Below are positions 1 through 7,231 of a DNA stretch of 64,000 nucleotides, one piece after another. Every line of letters begins with the position of its first letter. Within the stretch, counting starts at the first letter, position 1. The stretch covers positions 1 to 64,000 of the forward strand of contig CAKQLF010000004.1 of assembly GCA_934254585.1 (NCBI GenBank). The letters run 5' to 3'. The translations under genes and the position numbers were made by a program. The stretch comes from an uncultured Alphaproteobacteria bacterium. GTDB taxonomy: Bacteria > Pseudomonadota > Alphaproteobacteria > RF32 > CAG-239. Under the pieces are notes generated by a model, which saw nothing but the letters and a program-made list of their open reading frames with translations, had not been told where the DNA came from and made no database searches.

Positions 1-283
1 AACCGATACTTATGTAATAATAAGGCAAATTTATTGACTAGGTTAGTACCTTGTTGCAACAAGATTCTAGGCACAGGGCCTAGAATGACGGGTGCTGGAA
101 TTGCTTGCTTTGTACCGCCTGCCAGTTTCGTGCTGTGCTTGTTGTTTTTTAATATGTCATTTTTTCTGAAAAAACTTGCAAAAACGTCTGCAGCGGCAAA
201 AAATATGCCTTTAATCAGACATTTAGGATTTGCAGAGAGAGAGAGAGACCTTTTGATTGCTTATTTTTCATCTTTCTTTCCTC
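1..283. repeat. 283-bp interspersed repeat, copy 1
   Basis: This stretch matches 14840-15122 in the same orientation with no net length change. Identity is high except at about 190-226, where the copies diverge. Inside is a perfect palindrome with 9-bp arms and a 5-nt loop (64-86, arms ATTCTAGGC/GCCTAGAAT) and a short GA microsatellite at about 233-247. No plausible protein is encoded: the short open frame across it shows no family features. It lies downstream of the atp operon terminator and may extend left of the window. It could be a MITE-like or palindromic repeat, or the remnant of an insertion element; I see no transposase or clear target-site duplication. Confidence 0.85.
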
Positions 284-366
284 ATAAAATAGGTGAATTG
301 TTTAATATCCAAAGTCTAGCAAATACCGCTTAACAAATCAATAAAATTAGTTTCAATAAGATATAA

Positions 367-405
367 AAAAATTCCGAAATTAACTTAGTAAATTCCGGAA
401 TTTTT
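367..405 (-). terminator. terminator of the F0 ATP synthase operon
   Basis: An inverted repeat (AAAAATTCCG at 367-376 with CGGAATTTTT at 396-405) follows the stop codon of the last atp gene on the minus strand and is followed there by a T run. The A and T flanks on both sides would let it act in both directions. Apart from this hairpin and the repeat at 1-283 I see nothing else in 1-419. Confidence 0.75.
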
Positions 406-419
406 AAAATCGTTAAAGG

Positions 420-1070
420 TTATTTTATAAATTTATCCAAATTGTTGATAGCATTATCAATGAATGAGCTTTTATTTGCCTTATTGATGTGCTTCAAAAT
501 GGCATTCCGAGCCAATTCTATCACCGAAGTGGCAACTGACTGATTTATTTCAGCCATCGCGCTTTCTGTGGAACTGGCAATACGGCGTTTAATTTCTTTT
601 TCTTTAACCGCAGTATTTTCTTTAAGGGCAGCTAAATCATTTTTCTTTTGATTTGCAATGTTTTTTTCGGCCAAAGCTCTTATTTTTGCCACTTCATCTT
701 CAGTGGTAGAAAACTTTCGTTCATATTCGGCCAACAAATCTTGCGCATCATCGCGAAGTTTAACCGCCTCATCAATCTGGTTTTTAACACTGTCAATTTT
801 GTTGTGCATAGCCTCTTTGAAAAATTTATAAGCCGGCTTTGCTAACAAGACAATAGCTAAAATAAAGGCCATACCAACCCAGAATTCAACATCGGCATAA
901 AACGGCACATCGGCAATTTGATGAGCTATATCCGGATTGGCTTTGTCAAATACTTCCGAAACATTTTCTGCCGCGTCAATAATGGCATTTTGTGTTGCGT
1001 CAATAATGTCATTTCCATTTGACAAGGTTGCAGCATCTTCCGGATTATTATTAATAAATTCTTCTGCCAT
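420..1070 (-). CDS. atpF: F0 ATP synthase subunit b
   Basis: Subunit b of the F1F0 ATP synthase, part of the peripheral stalk that holds F1 against rotation. The sequence shows one membrane helix (about residues 65-82) followed by a long charged helix rich in Lys, Glu and Ala, the usual b architecture. At 216 residues it is longer than a typical b of about 160, because an acidic, Asn/Asp-rich stretch of about 55 residues precedes the membrane helix. It is the last gene of the operon, two bases downstream of the b' gene. The two-b arrangement (b and b') is usual in alphaproteobacteria and cyanobacteria. Which of the two is called b rests on gene order. Confidence 0.9.
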   Translation of the reverse strand: MAEEFINNNPEDAATLSNGNDIIDATQNAIIDAAENVSEVFDKANPDIAHQIADVPFYADVEFWVGMAFILAIVLLAKPAYKFFKEAMHNKIDSVKNQIDEAVKLRDDAQDLLAEYERKFSTTEDEVAKIRALAEKNIANQKKNDLAALKENTAVKEKEIKRRIASSTESAMAEINQSVATSVIELARNAILKHINKANKSSFIDNAINNLDKFIK

Positions 1071-1072
1071 TA

Positions 1073-1552
1073 TTATTTTCCTTTGTCCGAAGCCTCAATC
1101 AGCTCCTCTTTTGTGATTTGCTTAAAACCGAGTTTTTGCACAATATCATAAGCCAATGTTTGTGAAAGGCTTTCAATTTGTTGCAAAGTTTCTTGTTTTT
1201 CTTTAGCTAAGCGAAACTCACTTTCGGCAATTTGTTTGTTCAAACGCTCGTTAAGTAATTTTTCTTCTTCTGCCAAAAAAGCCGCAGACTCTTTCTGATT
1301 TTTAGCAATATCCTCTTTAGCTTTGGCCTTAGCTTCAGATAAAGCTTGTTCATATTTTTCAATGGATTGCTTTGCCTGTTGGTTAAGCTTTTCAGCTTTG
1401 CGGATATAGTCATCAATTTTGCGTTTACGTTGCTCTAAAACATCGGCAATTTTCGGTGTAATAAAAATTGCGACCAACGCCCAAAGCAGGCTGAAACACA
1501 AAACCATCCAAAAAGCCTGAGAGGCATAGGTGGATAAATCTAATTGAGGCAT
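1073..1552 (-). CDS. atpF2: F0 ATP synthase subunit b'
   Basis: Second peripheral-stalk subunit. An N-terminal membrane helix starts near residue 13 (FWMVLCFSLLWALVAIFI) and is followed by a continuous, strongly charged coiled-coil region to the end. The 159-residue length is normal for b'. It lies between atpE and the b gene, as in other alphaproteobacterial F0 operons. b' is expected to form a heterodimer with b and to contact the delta subunit of F1; no F1 genes lie in this window. Confidence 0.9.
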   Translation of the reverse strand: MPQLDLSTYASQAFWMVLCFSLLWALVAIFITPKIADVLEQRKRKIDDYIRKAEKLNQQAKQSIEKYEQALSEAKAKAKEDIAKNQKESAAFLAEEEKLLNERLNKQIAESEFRLAKEKQETLQQIESLSQTLAYDIVQKLGFKQITKEELIEASDKGK

Positions 1553-1583
1553 TTATTTTCCTAACCTTTGGATTGACGTAAGA

Positions 1584-1820
1584 CTAGATAATCATCAGAA
1601 TGGCAATAACCAGAATGTACAAAGCGATAGCTTCAATAGAACCCATACCGATAAAGCCGAACAAAGTTACGTCTTTTTTAACTTGAGGATTGCGGCCGAC
1701 AGTTTCAATTAAAGCCACCCACAATTTAGTCAAACCCCAAGCGGCTGCAGTCATAGCCAAAGCACAAATACCGGCACCGATATAAGCTAAAGTTTTGTTT
1801 TGTAAAATTTCGTTTTCCAT
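1584..1820 (-). CDS. atpE: F0 ATP synthase subunit c (rotor ring)
   Basis: The 78-residue proteolipid that forms the rotating c-ring. It has two membrane helices joined by the polar loop GRNPQV (residues 42-47). The ion-binding carboxylate in helix 2 is Glu63 within GMGSIEAIALY. Helix 1 is alanine-rich and only partly keeps the usual glycine ladder. Glu rather than Asp at the ion site is common outside enterobacteria. I did not find residues that would firmly indicate sodium coupling, so proton coupling is the default inference. A good Shine-Dalgarno (AAGGAAC on the minus strand) precedes the start. Confidence 0.95.
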   Translation of the reverse strand: MENEILQNKTLAYIGAGICALAMTAAAWGLTKLWVALIETVGRNPQVKKDVTLFGFIGMGSIEAIALYILVIAILMII

Positions 1821-1850
1821 TTTGAGTTCCTTTCTGTTCAGTCAACAAAA

Positions 1851-2576
1851 TTAATGTTCGCTGCTAATAGCCATATTCAAATAAACACAGCTCAGCGTGG
1901 TGTAAATATAAGCTTGTAACAGTGTTACAAACAGCTCAAACATAATGATTCCTATGTCGGCGATAAGCGGAACAAACCCAAATATCTGCATAGGAATAAT
2001 AAATCCTCCTAAAACCTTTAGAATAATGTGTCCGACAGACATATTTACAGCCAAACGAATAGTTAAGCTGAAAGGCTTTGATAAGAGAGATATGGTTTCA
2101 ATAGGTACAATCAGCGGAGCCATCAAAACAGGCACGCCTTGCGGCAGAAAAGTACGCAAATAGGATAACCCGCGTTTTTTTATACCCAAAAAGATATTTA
2201 ATAAAAGACAAAAAATTGAAAGTGCACCAACGGCGGCGATATGAGAAGTAAATGTGAAACTATATGGGAACAGTCCCAAAATATTTCCGCCGGCAATAAA
2301 AGTAAACAGAGCAAAAACAAATGAAAAATATTTCACTCCGTTTCTCCCCAGAGTTTCGCCCATAATACCCTGTATAAAGTTGTAAACAGCTTCCGGAATT
2401 GTTTGCGCCATTGTCGGCACAATGTTTCTTTTTCTCAAACACAGGCTCATACTCAAGACAATAACGGCAACTGTGATAAACATACAAAGAGAGGAGTTTG
2501 TAAACGACAAATCCGTTCCGTTTATTTCAAACGGAACAATTCTCTTTATTTCAAACTGTTCTACCGGACTTGACAT
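1851..2576 (-). CDS. atpB: F0 ATP synthase subunit a
   Basis: The stator subunit that forms the proton half-channels next to the c-ring. The 241-residue protein is strongly hydrophobic with five to six membrane helices. It contains the family hallmark around the essential arginine, seen here as SLTIRLAVNMSVGHI, followed by the usual C-terminal helix (LFVTLLQAYIYTTLSCVYLN). Its start codon overlaps the stop of atpI in a TAATG junction, so the two are probably translationally coupled. Confidence 0.95.
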   Translation of the reverse strand: MSSPVEQFEIKRIVPFEINGTDLSFTNSSLCMFITVAVIVLSMSLCLRKRNIVPTMAQTIPEAVYNFIQGIMGETLGRNGVKYFSFVFALFTFIAGGNILGLFPYSFTFTSHIAAVGALSIFCLLLNIFLGIKKRGLSYLRTFLPQGVPVLMAPLIVPIETISLLSKPFSLTIRLAVNMSVGHIILKVLGGFIIPMQIFGFVPLIADIGIIMFELFVTLLQAYIYTTLSCVYLNMAISSEH

Positions 2577-2890
2577 TAATCTTTTTCCTCCTGAATACCT
2601 TTGTCCATCTCTTTAGCCGAACGATAAACATTTAACATACCGGCCATACATCCAAATATAGAAAAAACAAGCATAAAAATAATTTTTGTTCCGAAAACCT
2701 TATCCAGAGCATACCCAAAACATAAACCCGCAAAAACTGCCGCTATAAATTCCGTGCCTATCCGGAACGCATTAGCAACAGCCCTGCCGGTGCTGGTTTG
2801 TTTTGAAGACTGAGCAGATTTCGTTTGTTTTGTTTTAAATCGGCTTATTCTTTTTTCCAACTCATTAATGTCGTTAGGCGTTTTATGCAT
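2576..2890 (-). CDS. atpI: AtpI-like ATP synthase assembly protein
   Basis: A small membrane protein of 104 residues placed first in the F0 operon. It has a basic, polar N-terminus (about 45 residues) and two membrane helices near residues 46-64 and 72-90. AtpI proteins assist c-ring assembly and may take part in magnesium transport. The call rests on position, size and the two-helix pattern; the sequence itself is weakly conserved. It starts one base after the DsbA-like gene ends, so all six genes may be co-transcribed. Confidence 0.8.
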   Translation of the reverse strand: MHKTPNDINELEKRISRFKTKQTKSAQSSKQTSTGRAVANAFRIGTEFIAAVFAGLCFGYALDKVFGTKIIFMLVFSIFGCMAGMLNVYRSAKEMDKGIQEEKD

Positions 2891-3634
2891 CTATTTATTA
2901 TCCAAAAATCCTAATTTTGCAAGTCTTTCATCTAAATATTTTTTCAGGGTGTTGAAACTTGCCGCGGAATAGATAATTTCATTGCCGTCGCGGCCGCTGA
3001 ATAACAGGGCCGGAGTTCCGGTCATTTTTAGCTGTTTCAAGCCTTGTTGGCGGTCGGAAATAATCGTTTGTGCCATATTATCATCGTGCAGGCAAGCTTC
3101 GACCTCGTCATAACTGATACCAAACTCACCGGCATATTGATGTAACGGAACGGTGTCATTCGACAAATACCAAAAACGCTGTTTTTCAAAAAGACGACTC
3201 AAAAAAGCGTGATAATTGTCAGGCGTGGCGCACTGTAAAACCATTGCGGCCTGCATTGCTCTTTTATCCAGAGGAAAGTTTACAAAAATTATACGCAGCA
3301 AACCTTTGTCAACATACTCTTTTTCTAATCTTGGTACCACGTCCAAATGGAAATCGGCACAATGCGGACAGCCGAGAGATGAAAATTCATAAAGAGTGAT
3401 TGGCGCAACAGCTGAACCTTCGGCAAATTTTCCGGTGGCATTAATGCTTAAATTTTTAGGCAGAACAGTGGCAATTCCGTTTTTTTCCGCCGCATTGGCC
3501 AGCTGTTCTTGCAGAACCAGTCGTCCGTCTTCGGTGAGTGTAAAACCTTTGTAATTAAAATAAAAAAAAGCGGCCAAGCAAAAAACAACAACAAATGACA
3601 AATATCTGCTTATTTTTTCAATTATTTTTTCCAA
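2891..3634 (-). CDS. DsbA-family thiol oxidoreductase, membrane-anchored
   Basis: Thioredoxin-fold protein of the DsbA/DSBA-like class. The active site is CPHC at residues 89-92, and the cis-proline loop is TGTPALLF near residue 208. An uncleaved or signal-type helix spans about residues 11-27, placing the domain in the periplasm, where it would oxidise or isomerise disulfides in exported proteins. The start is TTG: the upstream AGGAGA Shine-Dalgarno at good spacing decides it, and the nearby ATG opens only a few codons in another frame. Extracytoplasmic pilus and secretion proteins encoded elsewhere in the window contain paired cysteines and are possible clients. Which Dsb subtype it is cannot be told from the sequence. 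Confidence 0.85.
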   Translation of the reverse strand: MEKIIEKISRYLSFVVVFCLAAFFYFNYKGFTLTEDGRLVLQEQLANAAEKNGIATVLPKNLSINATGKFAEGSAVAPITLYEFSSLGCPHCADFHLDVVPRLEKEYVDKGLLRIIFVNFPLDKRAMQAAMVLQCATPDNYHAFLSRLFEKQRFWYLSNDTVPLHQYAGEFGISYDEVEACLHDDNMAQTIISDRQQGLKQLKMTGTPALLFSGRDGNEIIYSAASFNTLKKYLDERLAKLGFLDNK

Positions 3635-3644
3635 AACATCTCTC

Positions 3645-4166
3645 CTAAGATTTTTTGCCTAACACGGCTTTACCTAAATTATTTAACGTTTCACGCAATT
3701 TGTCGCTGTGAATATCTTTAACTAGCTCTGTAATATAAGTTTGTTCTGTTTCAGATACAAGAAAATTTTTCACATTATCAATGGGTTTTTTATTGAGTAG
3801 AAAATTTTCCGGACTGCTGTTTTGAATTATTTTCAATTTTGATACGGCAAAATAACCGAAATAAGTGTTTATTTTTTCTAAAATCTGTTTTTCTCTTTGT
3901 TTTATCTCCAGAGCAAACGCACCGCTTAGGACAACCAGTTCAATAAGGCCGTTGCTTCTTTCGTTTTTGTTAAAGCGAATTTTTTGCGGCAGAGAATATT
4001 GGGCCAAGGTTTCTCCCACAATATCGCTCCAGTTTGCGAGAAGCTCAATTTCCATCATTCCGTTTAAGCCGAGAAGTTGTTTAGCCAAAGGCAAAACAGT
4101 TTTATTTACCTGTGTCAAGTCATCAAGAGTGTGATTTTCTTTAAGTATTAACTTTTTTTTAGCCAT
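3645..4166 (-). CDS. DUF721 (DciA-like) protein
   Basis: A 173-residue protein with the DUF721 pattern: an N-terminal segment around LLGLNGMMEIELLANWSDIVGETLAQYSLP followed by a strand-rich part. The family includes DciA, the ancestral loader of the replicative helicase. Alphaproteobacterial members are often encoded beside a thioredoxin or DsbA gene, as here. The start at 4166 was chosen because its ATG overlaps the stop codon of xerD by 8 bases, which suggests translational coupling; a longer in-frame extension would run deep inside xerD. The role in replication is inferred from the family. Confidence 0.75.
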   Translation of the reverse strand: MAKKKLILKENHTLDDLTQVNKTVLPLAKQLLGLNGMMEIELLANWSDIVGETLAQYSLPQKIRFNKNERSNGLIELVVLSGAFALEIKQREKQILEKINTYFGYFAVSKLKIIQNSSPENFLLNKKPIDNVKNFLVSETEQTYITELVKDIHSDKLRETLNNLGKAVLGKKS

Positions 4167-5076
4167 CGTTTTTTTCCATAAAATGTGCCAATGGATGTTT
4201 TTTGCGAACGGTATCCCCCAATTTTTGCGAAGTGATGTGGGTATAAATTTCGGTGGTTGAGATATTCTCGTGTCCCAACATTTTTTGGACGGAACGCAAA
4301 TCGGCGTCATTGTTCAGGAGGTGGGTGGCAAAAGAATGGCGTAAAACGTGGGGCGAAACGCGAGACGGGCTGATTCCGCAGTCAACGGCTAACTTTTTCA
4401 GGTCTTTAAAAAACGCATCACGGGTCAGATGTCCGGAAATTGAAGTCAGCGACGGAAAAAGCCACGGAGAATTAGAGTTTTTCTTAATAAATTCATTGCG
4501 CAAATCTGCATAGTCTTGCAGGCGTGATAAAGCTTTTTCGGCAACGGGAATTATTCGTTCTTTGCTGCCCTTTCCTTTAACGGTGACCAATCCGCGGTTA
4601 TAGTTGACGGCATTACAAGGCAAGCCCACCAATTCAGAAACACGCAATCCGGTTGCATACATCAGCTCAATCATTACGCCTATGCGCCAATAACGATAGT
4701 CTTTTTCGGCAAAAGCGGTGTCGATAAGTTTTTTTATTTCTTCAATTGTCAAGAATTTAGGGAGCGGTTTTTCTTGTTTGGGAGTCAAAATATAAGCCGC
4801 CGGATTTGTTTTTATAATTTTTTCAGAATACAAAAACTTGCAAAATTCTTTCAGAGCGGAAAGTTTGCGCGCCAGACTTTTGGGTGCATAGTCCTCGGTT
4901 TGCAGATTCTGCAAAAAAAGTTCAATTCTTTTTTCGGTAATTTCTTCCGGTGACTTTATTCCACCGAACTCCAAAAATTGAAGAATATCCGCCTTATAGG
5001 CCGCGACAGTCAATTGCGCCGAACCTTTTTCGGCGGCGGCGTTGATTAGAAAGCTGTCAAGAGATTGCTCAATCAT
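4159..5076 (-). CDS. xerD: Tyrosine recombinase XerD (or XerC)
   Basis: Site-specific recombinase that resolves chromosome dimers at dif. The 305-residue protein has an N-terminal SAM-like DNA-binding domain (about 1-90) and a C-terminal catalytic domain. Catalytic residues visible: Arg145 in ATGLRVSEL, the lysine of GKGSKE near 169-172, His243 and Arg246 in HVLRHSFATH, His269 in LGHE, and the nucleophile Tyr278 in TTEIYTH. HVLRHSFATHLLN and the ending TVRKKHPLAHF look more like XerD than XerC, but with one family member in view the split is uncertain. It follows a small membrane-protein gene by three bases. Confidence 0.85.
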   Translation of the reverse strand: MIEQSLDSFLINAAAEKGSAQLTVAAYKADILQFLEFGGIKSPEEITEKRIELFLQNLQTEDYAPKSLARKLSALKEFCKFLYSEKIIKTNPAAYILTPKQEKPLPKFLTIEEIKKLIDTAFAEKDYRYWRIGVMIELMYATGLRVSELVGLPCNAVNYNRGLVTVKGKGSKERIIPVAEKALSRLQDYADLRNEFIKKNSNSPWLFPSLTSISGHLTRDAFFKDLKKLAVDCGISPSRVSPHVLRHSFATHLLNNDADLRSVQKMLGHENISTTEIYTHITSQKLGDTVRKKHPLAHFMEKNDG

Positions 5077-5079
5077 TAA

Positions 5080-5241
5080 TTAATTTTCAAGATTTACTGA
5101 AATTTCTTGCGAAACGTGCTCGGTTGGTACTTGAATGTCGTGAAACATTAAAAAGGTTATTCCTAAAAGCACAACCAATCCCACGGCGTAAAAAACGATT
5201 TTCAGGCTATTGCCTTGATTGTATGAAGATTGTCTTCTCAT
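5080..5241 (-). CDS. Small single-pass membrane protein (53 aa), unknown function
   Basis: A short open frame preceded by AGGGA eight bases upstream of the ATG, and ending three bases before the xerD start. The product begins with a basic cytoplasmic tail (MRRQSSYNQG), then a membrane helix at about residues 14-33, then a short periplasmic tail with acidic residues. Tight spacing to xerD and the ribosome binding site argue that it is real. It faces aroK across a 106-bp divergent intergenic region. I do not recognise a family. Confidence 0.6.
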   Translation of the reverse strand: MRRQSSYNQGNSLKIVFYAVGLVVLLGITFLMFHDIQVPTEHVSQEISVNLEN

Positions 5242-5347
5242 AAAATTATTCCCTATCATTTGTTAAAAAAAGATTGATTAATACTAGCAAGGTTATATTA
5301 TTAGGTCAATAGAAAGCAAAGGTTTAAACAAAGAAAAATTTAAGAAA

Positions 5348-5896
5348 ATGCCTAGAATAAATAAAATAATTTTGTTGGTGGGATTGATGGGGAGCGGAAA
5401 AACCAGTGTTGGCAAAAGATTGGCTCGCCGTTTGTCTTTGCCATTTGTTGATGGTGATCAGGAAATTGAAAAAGCCGCCGGATTGTCATTGGTAGACGTG
5501 TTTAAATGTTTCGGTGAAAAAGAATATCGCGCCGGAGAAGAAAGAGTAATGAAGCGTTTGCTTCAGGGAACGCCTTGTGTCTTGGCTTCGGGAGGCGGCT
5601 CTTTTGTGGCGGCGCAAACTCGTGAGTTGGCCAAAGAACACGCTATAACGGTTTGGCTTAAAGCTGATATAGACACGTTGTATCACCGCACTGCCGGCCG
5701 GACGCGGCGTCCGTTTTTGCTTGGCGATAATGCTACCGTAAAAAATAAGCTGCAGGAATATATAACCGAGGAATATCCTTATTATTCCGAGGCGGATATA
5801 GTTGTGGAAACTAAAGATGAAAAGGTGGAAAACACGGTAAAAAGAGTGGCCTCTGCCGTACATCATTTTTTTCAGCAGAAGAAAGTTAATAAATAA
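5348..5896 (+). CDS. aroK: Shikimate kinase
   Basis: Phosphorylates shikimate at the 3-OH using ATP in the aromatic amino-acid (chorismate) pathway. The P-loop is GLMGSGKTSVGKR at residues 13-25. Substrate-binding signatures are GDQEIEKAAG and ASGGGSF (family FxDxD and GGG motifs), and the lid region is TAGRTRRPFL. The 182-residue length is normal. The start has a weak A-rich ribosome binding site. In many alphaproteobacteria aroB follows aroK; here rph follows by 12 bases instead. Confidence 0.93.
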   Translation: MPRINKIILLVGLMGSGKTSVGKRLARRLSLPFVDGDQEIEKAAGLSLVDVFKCFGEKEYRAGEERVMKRLLQGTPCVLASGGGSFVAAQTRELAKEHAITVWLKADIDTLYHRTAGRTRRPFLLGDNATVKNKLQEYITEEYPYYSEADIVVETKDEKVENTVKRVASAVHHFFQQKKVNK

Positions 5897-5908
5897 AGGA
5901 GAATTCAA

Positions 5909-6634
5909 ATGCGGAAAAATGGCCGTGGAGCTGAAAGTTTGCGGGAAATTGAAATTATTCCTGATGTTAATTTGTATGCCGAAGGCTCTTGCCTTATAAA
6001 ATGCGGAAATACTCACGTTATGTGCACCGCCAGCGTCAGTCCGGAAATTCCGGCTTGGCTGAAAGGCGGAAACAAAGGTTGGATAACCGCTGAATATGCG
6101 TTGCTGCCCAGAGCCACGCAAACCCGCGTTTCTCGTGAAACTAAAGGTGTCGGCGGACGTACGGCGGAAATTCAACGCCTTATAGGCCGCTCGTTAAGGG
6201 CGGCGGTTGATTTGACCCAAATGCCTGAAATGTGTGTGCAGATAGACTGTGATGTTTTGCAGGCGGACGGCGGTACGCGTACTGCTTCTATCACCGGCGG
6301 TTTTGTCGCTTTATATTTGGCTTTGCAGAAAATGGTTGAAAAAGGAACTTTGTTGCGTAACCCGATTCGCGAGTATGTTGCGGCCGTATCCTGCGGTATT
6401 TCACAGGGTGAAATATTGTTGGATTTGGATTATACCGAGGATTCGCACGCTGATGCCGATACTAATTTTGTGCTAACCGAGAGTGGCCGTATTATAGAAA
6501 TTCAAGCCACGGCTGAAGGTGCGACTTTTAGCGAAACAGAATTTAACGAATTGTTTCGTTTAGCCAAGCAGGGTATTCATCGTTTGGTGATGGAGCAGAA
6601 AAAAGCAATCAACGGACAAGGAGATAGAAAATGA
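5909..6634 (+). CDS. rph: Ribonuclease PH
   Basis: Phosphorolytic 3'-to-5' exoribonuclease that trims tRNA precursors. Full-length at 241 residues, with the standard opening around RKNGRGAESLREIEI (lacking only a few residues), the phosphate-binding GGRTAEIQRLIGRSLR and the core VQIDCDVLQADGGTRTASI. A good ribosome binding site (AAAGGAG) precedes the start. The 3' end overlaps rdgB by four bases (ATGA), indicating coupled translation. Confidence 0.95.
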   Translation: MRKNGRGAESLREIEIIPDVNLYAEGSCLIKCGNTHVMCTASVSPEIPAWLKGGNKGWITAEYALLPRATQTRVSRETKGVGGRTAEIQRLIGRSLRAAVDLTQMPEMCVQIDCDVLQADGGTRTASITGGFVALYLALQKMVEKGTLLRNPIREYVAAVSCGISQGEILLDLDYTEDSHADADTNFVLTESGRIIEIQATAEGATFSETEFNELFRLAKQGIHRLVMEQKKAINGQGDRK

Positions 6635-7221
6635 ATTTGTCTGAAGTGATTTTTGCCAGTCATAATGCCGGCAAAATAAAAGAAATCAAAGAACTGTTAG
6701 AGCCGTTGGGCATAAAAGTTAAATCGGCAGTTGATGTAGATTTACCTGATGTGGCTGAAACCGGAACAACATTTGCCGAAAATTCGCTCTTAAAATCGCA
6801 GACCATCGCAAAATTAACGGGAGTTCCTTGTATTGCCGATGATTCCGGCTTGTGTGTCGATGCTCTGAACGGTGCTCCGGGGGTATATTCTGCCCGTTAC
6901 GCCCCGAACCGTGACTTTGTCAAGGGAATGGAAAAATTGCTCGAGGAAATGGCTCAAAGCCGAAATAAAAGCCGCAAAGCACATTTTTCCTGCGTTATTT
7001 CTTTGGCTTTCCCCGATGGAGAATATAAATTGTTTGAAGGGCGCGTTAATGGCGAAATAGCAACCGTTCCATCGGGAGAAGGCGGATTCGGATATGATCC
7101 GTTGTTTGTTCCCGAAGGGTATGATTGCAGTTTTGCGCAAATGCCGAAATCCGAGAAAAATAAAATTTCTCACCGCGGTCGCGCTGTAGCTAAGTTGTTG
7201 GAATATCTGAAAAATAATTAA
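6631..7221 (+). CDS. rdgB: XTP/dITP pyrophosphatase (RdgB/HAM1)
   Basis: House-cleaning enzyme that hydrolyses non-canonical purine nucleoside triphosphates (XTP, dITP) to monophosphates so they are not built into DNA. Recognised from ASHNAGKIKEIKELL at the N-terminus, the substrate loop DDSGLCVDALNGAPGVYSARYA, GEGGFGYDPLF and the ending SHRGRAVAKLLEYL. The 196-residue length is typical. The usual alphaproteobacterial partner hemW is not adjacent; it lies at 40322-41416. Confidence 0.95.
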   Translation: MNLSEVIFASHNAGKIKEIKELLEPLGIKVKSAVDVDLPDVAETGTTFAENSLLKSQTIAKLTGVPCIADDSGLCVDALNGAPGVYSARYAPNRDFVKGMEKLLEEMAQSRNKSRKAHFSCVISLAFPDGEYKLFEGRVNGEIATVPSGEGGFGYDPLFVPEGYDCSFAQMPKSEKNKISHRGRAVAKLLEYLKNN

Positions 7222-7231
7222 GGTAGATAGA

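Noticed and set aside
34..333. Open frame of 99 codons in the repeat at the left edge
   Set aside because: It lies wholly in the 283-bp repeat, has no ribosome binding site or family features, and its twin frame in copy 2 differs in length and ending.
5486..6175. Long antisense frame over aroK and rph
   Set aside because: A shadow of two well-supported genes; its translation is low complexity with no family features.
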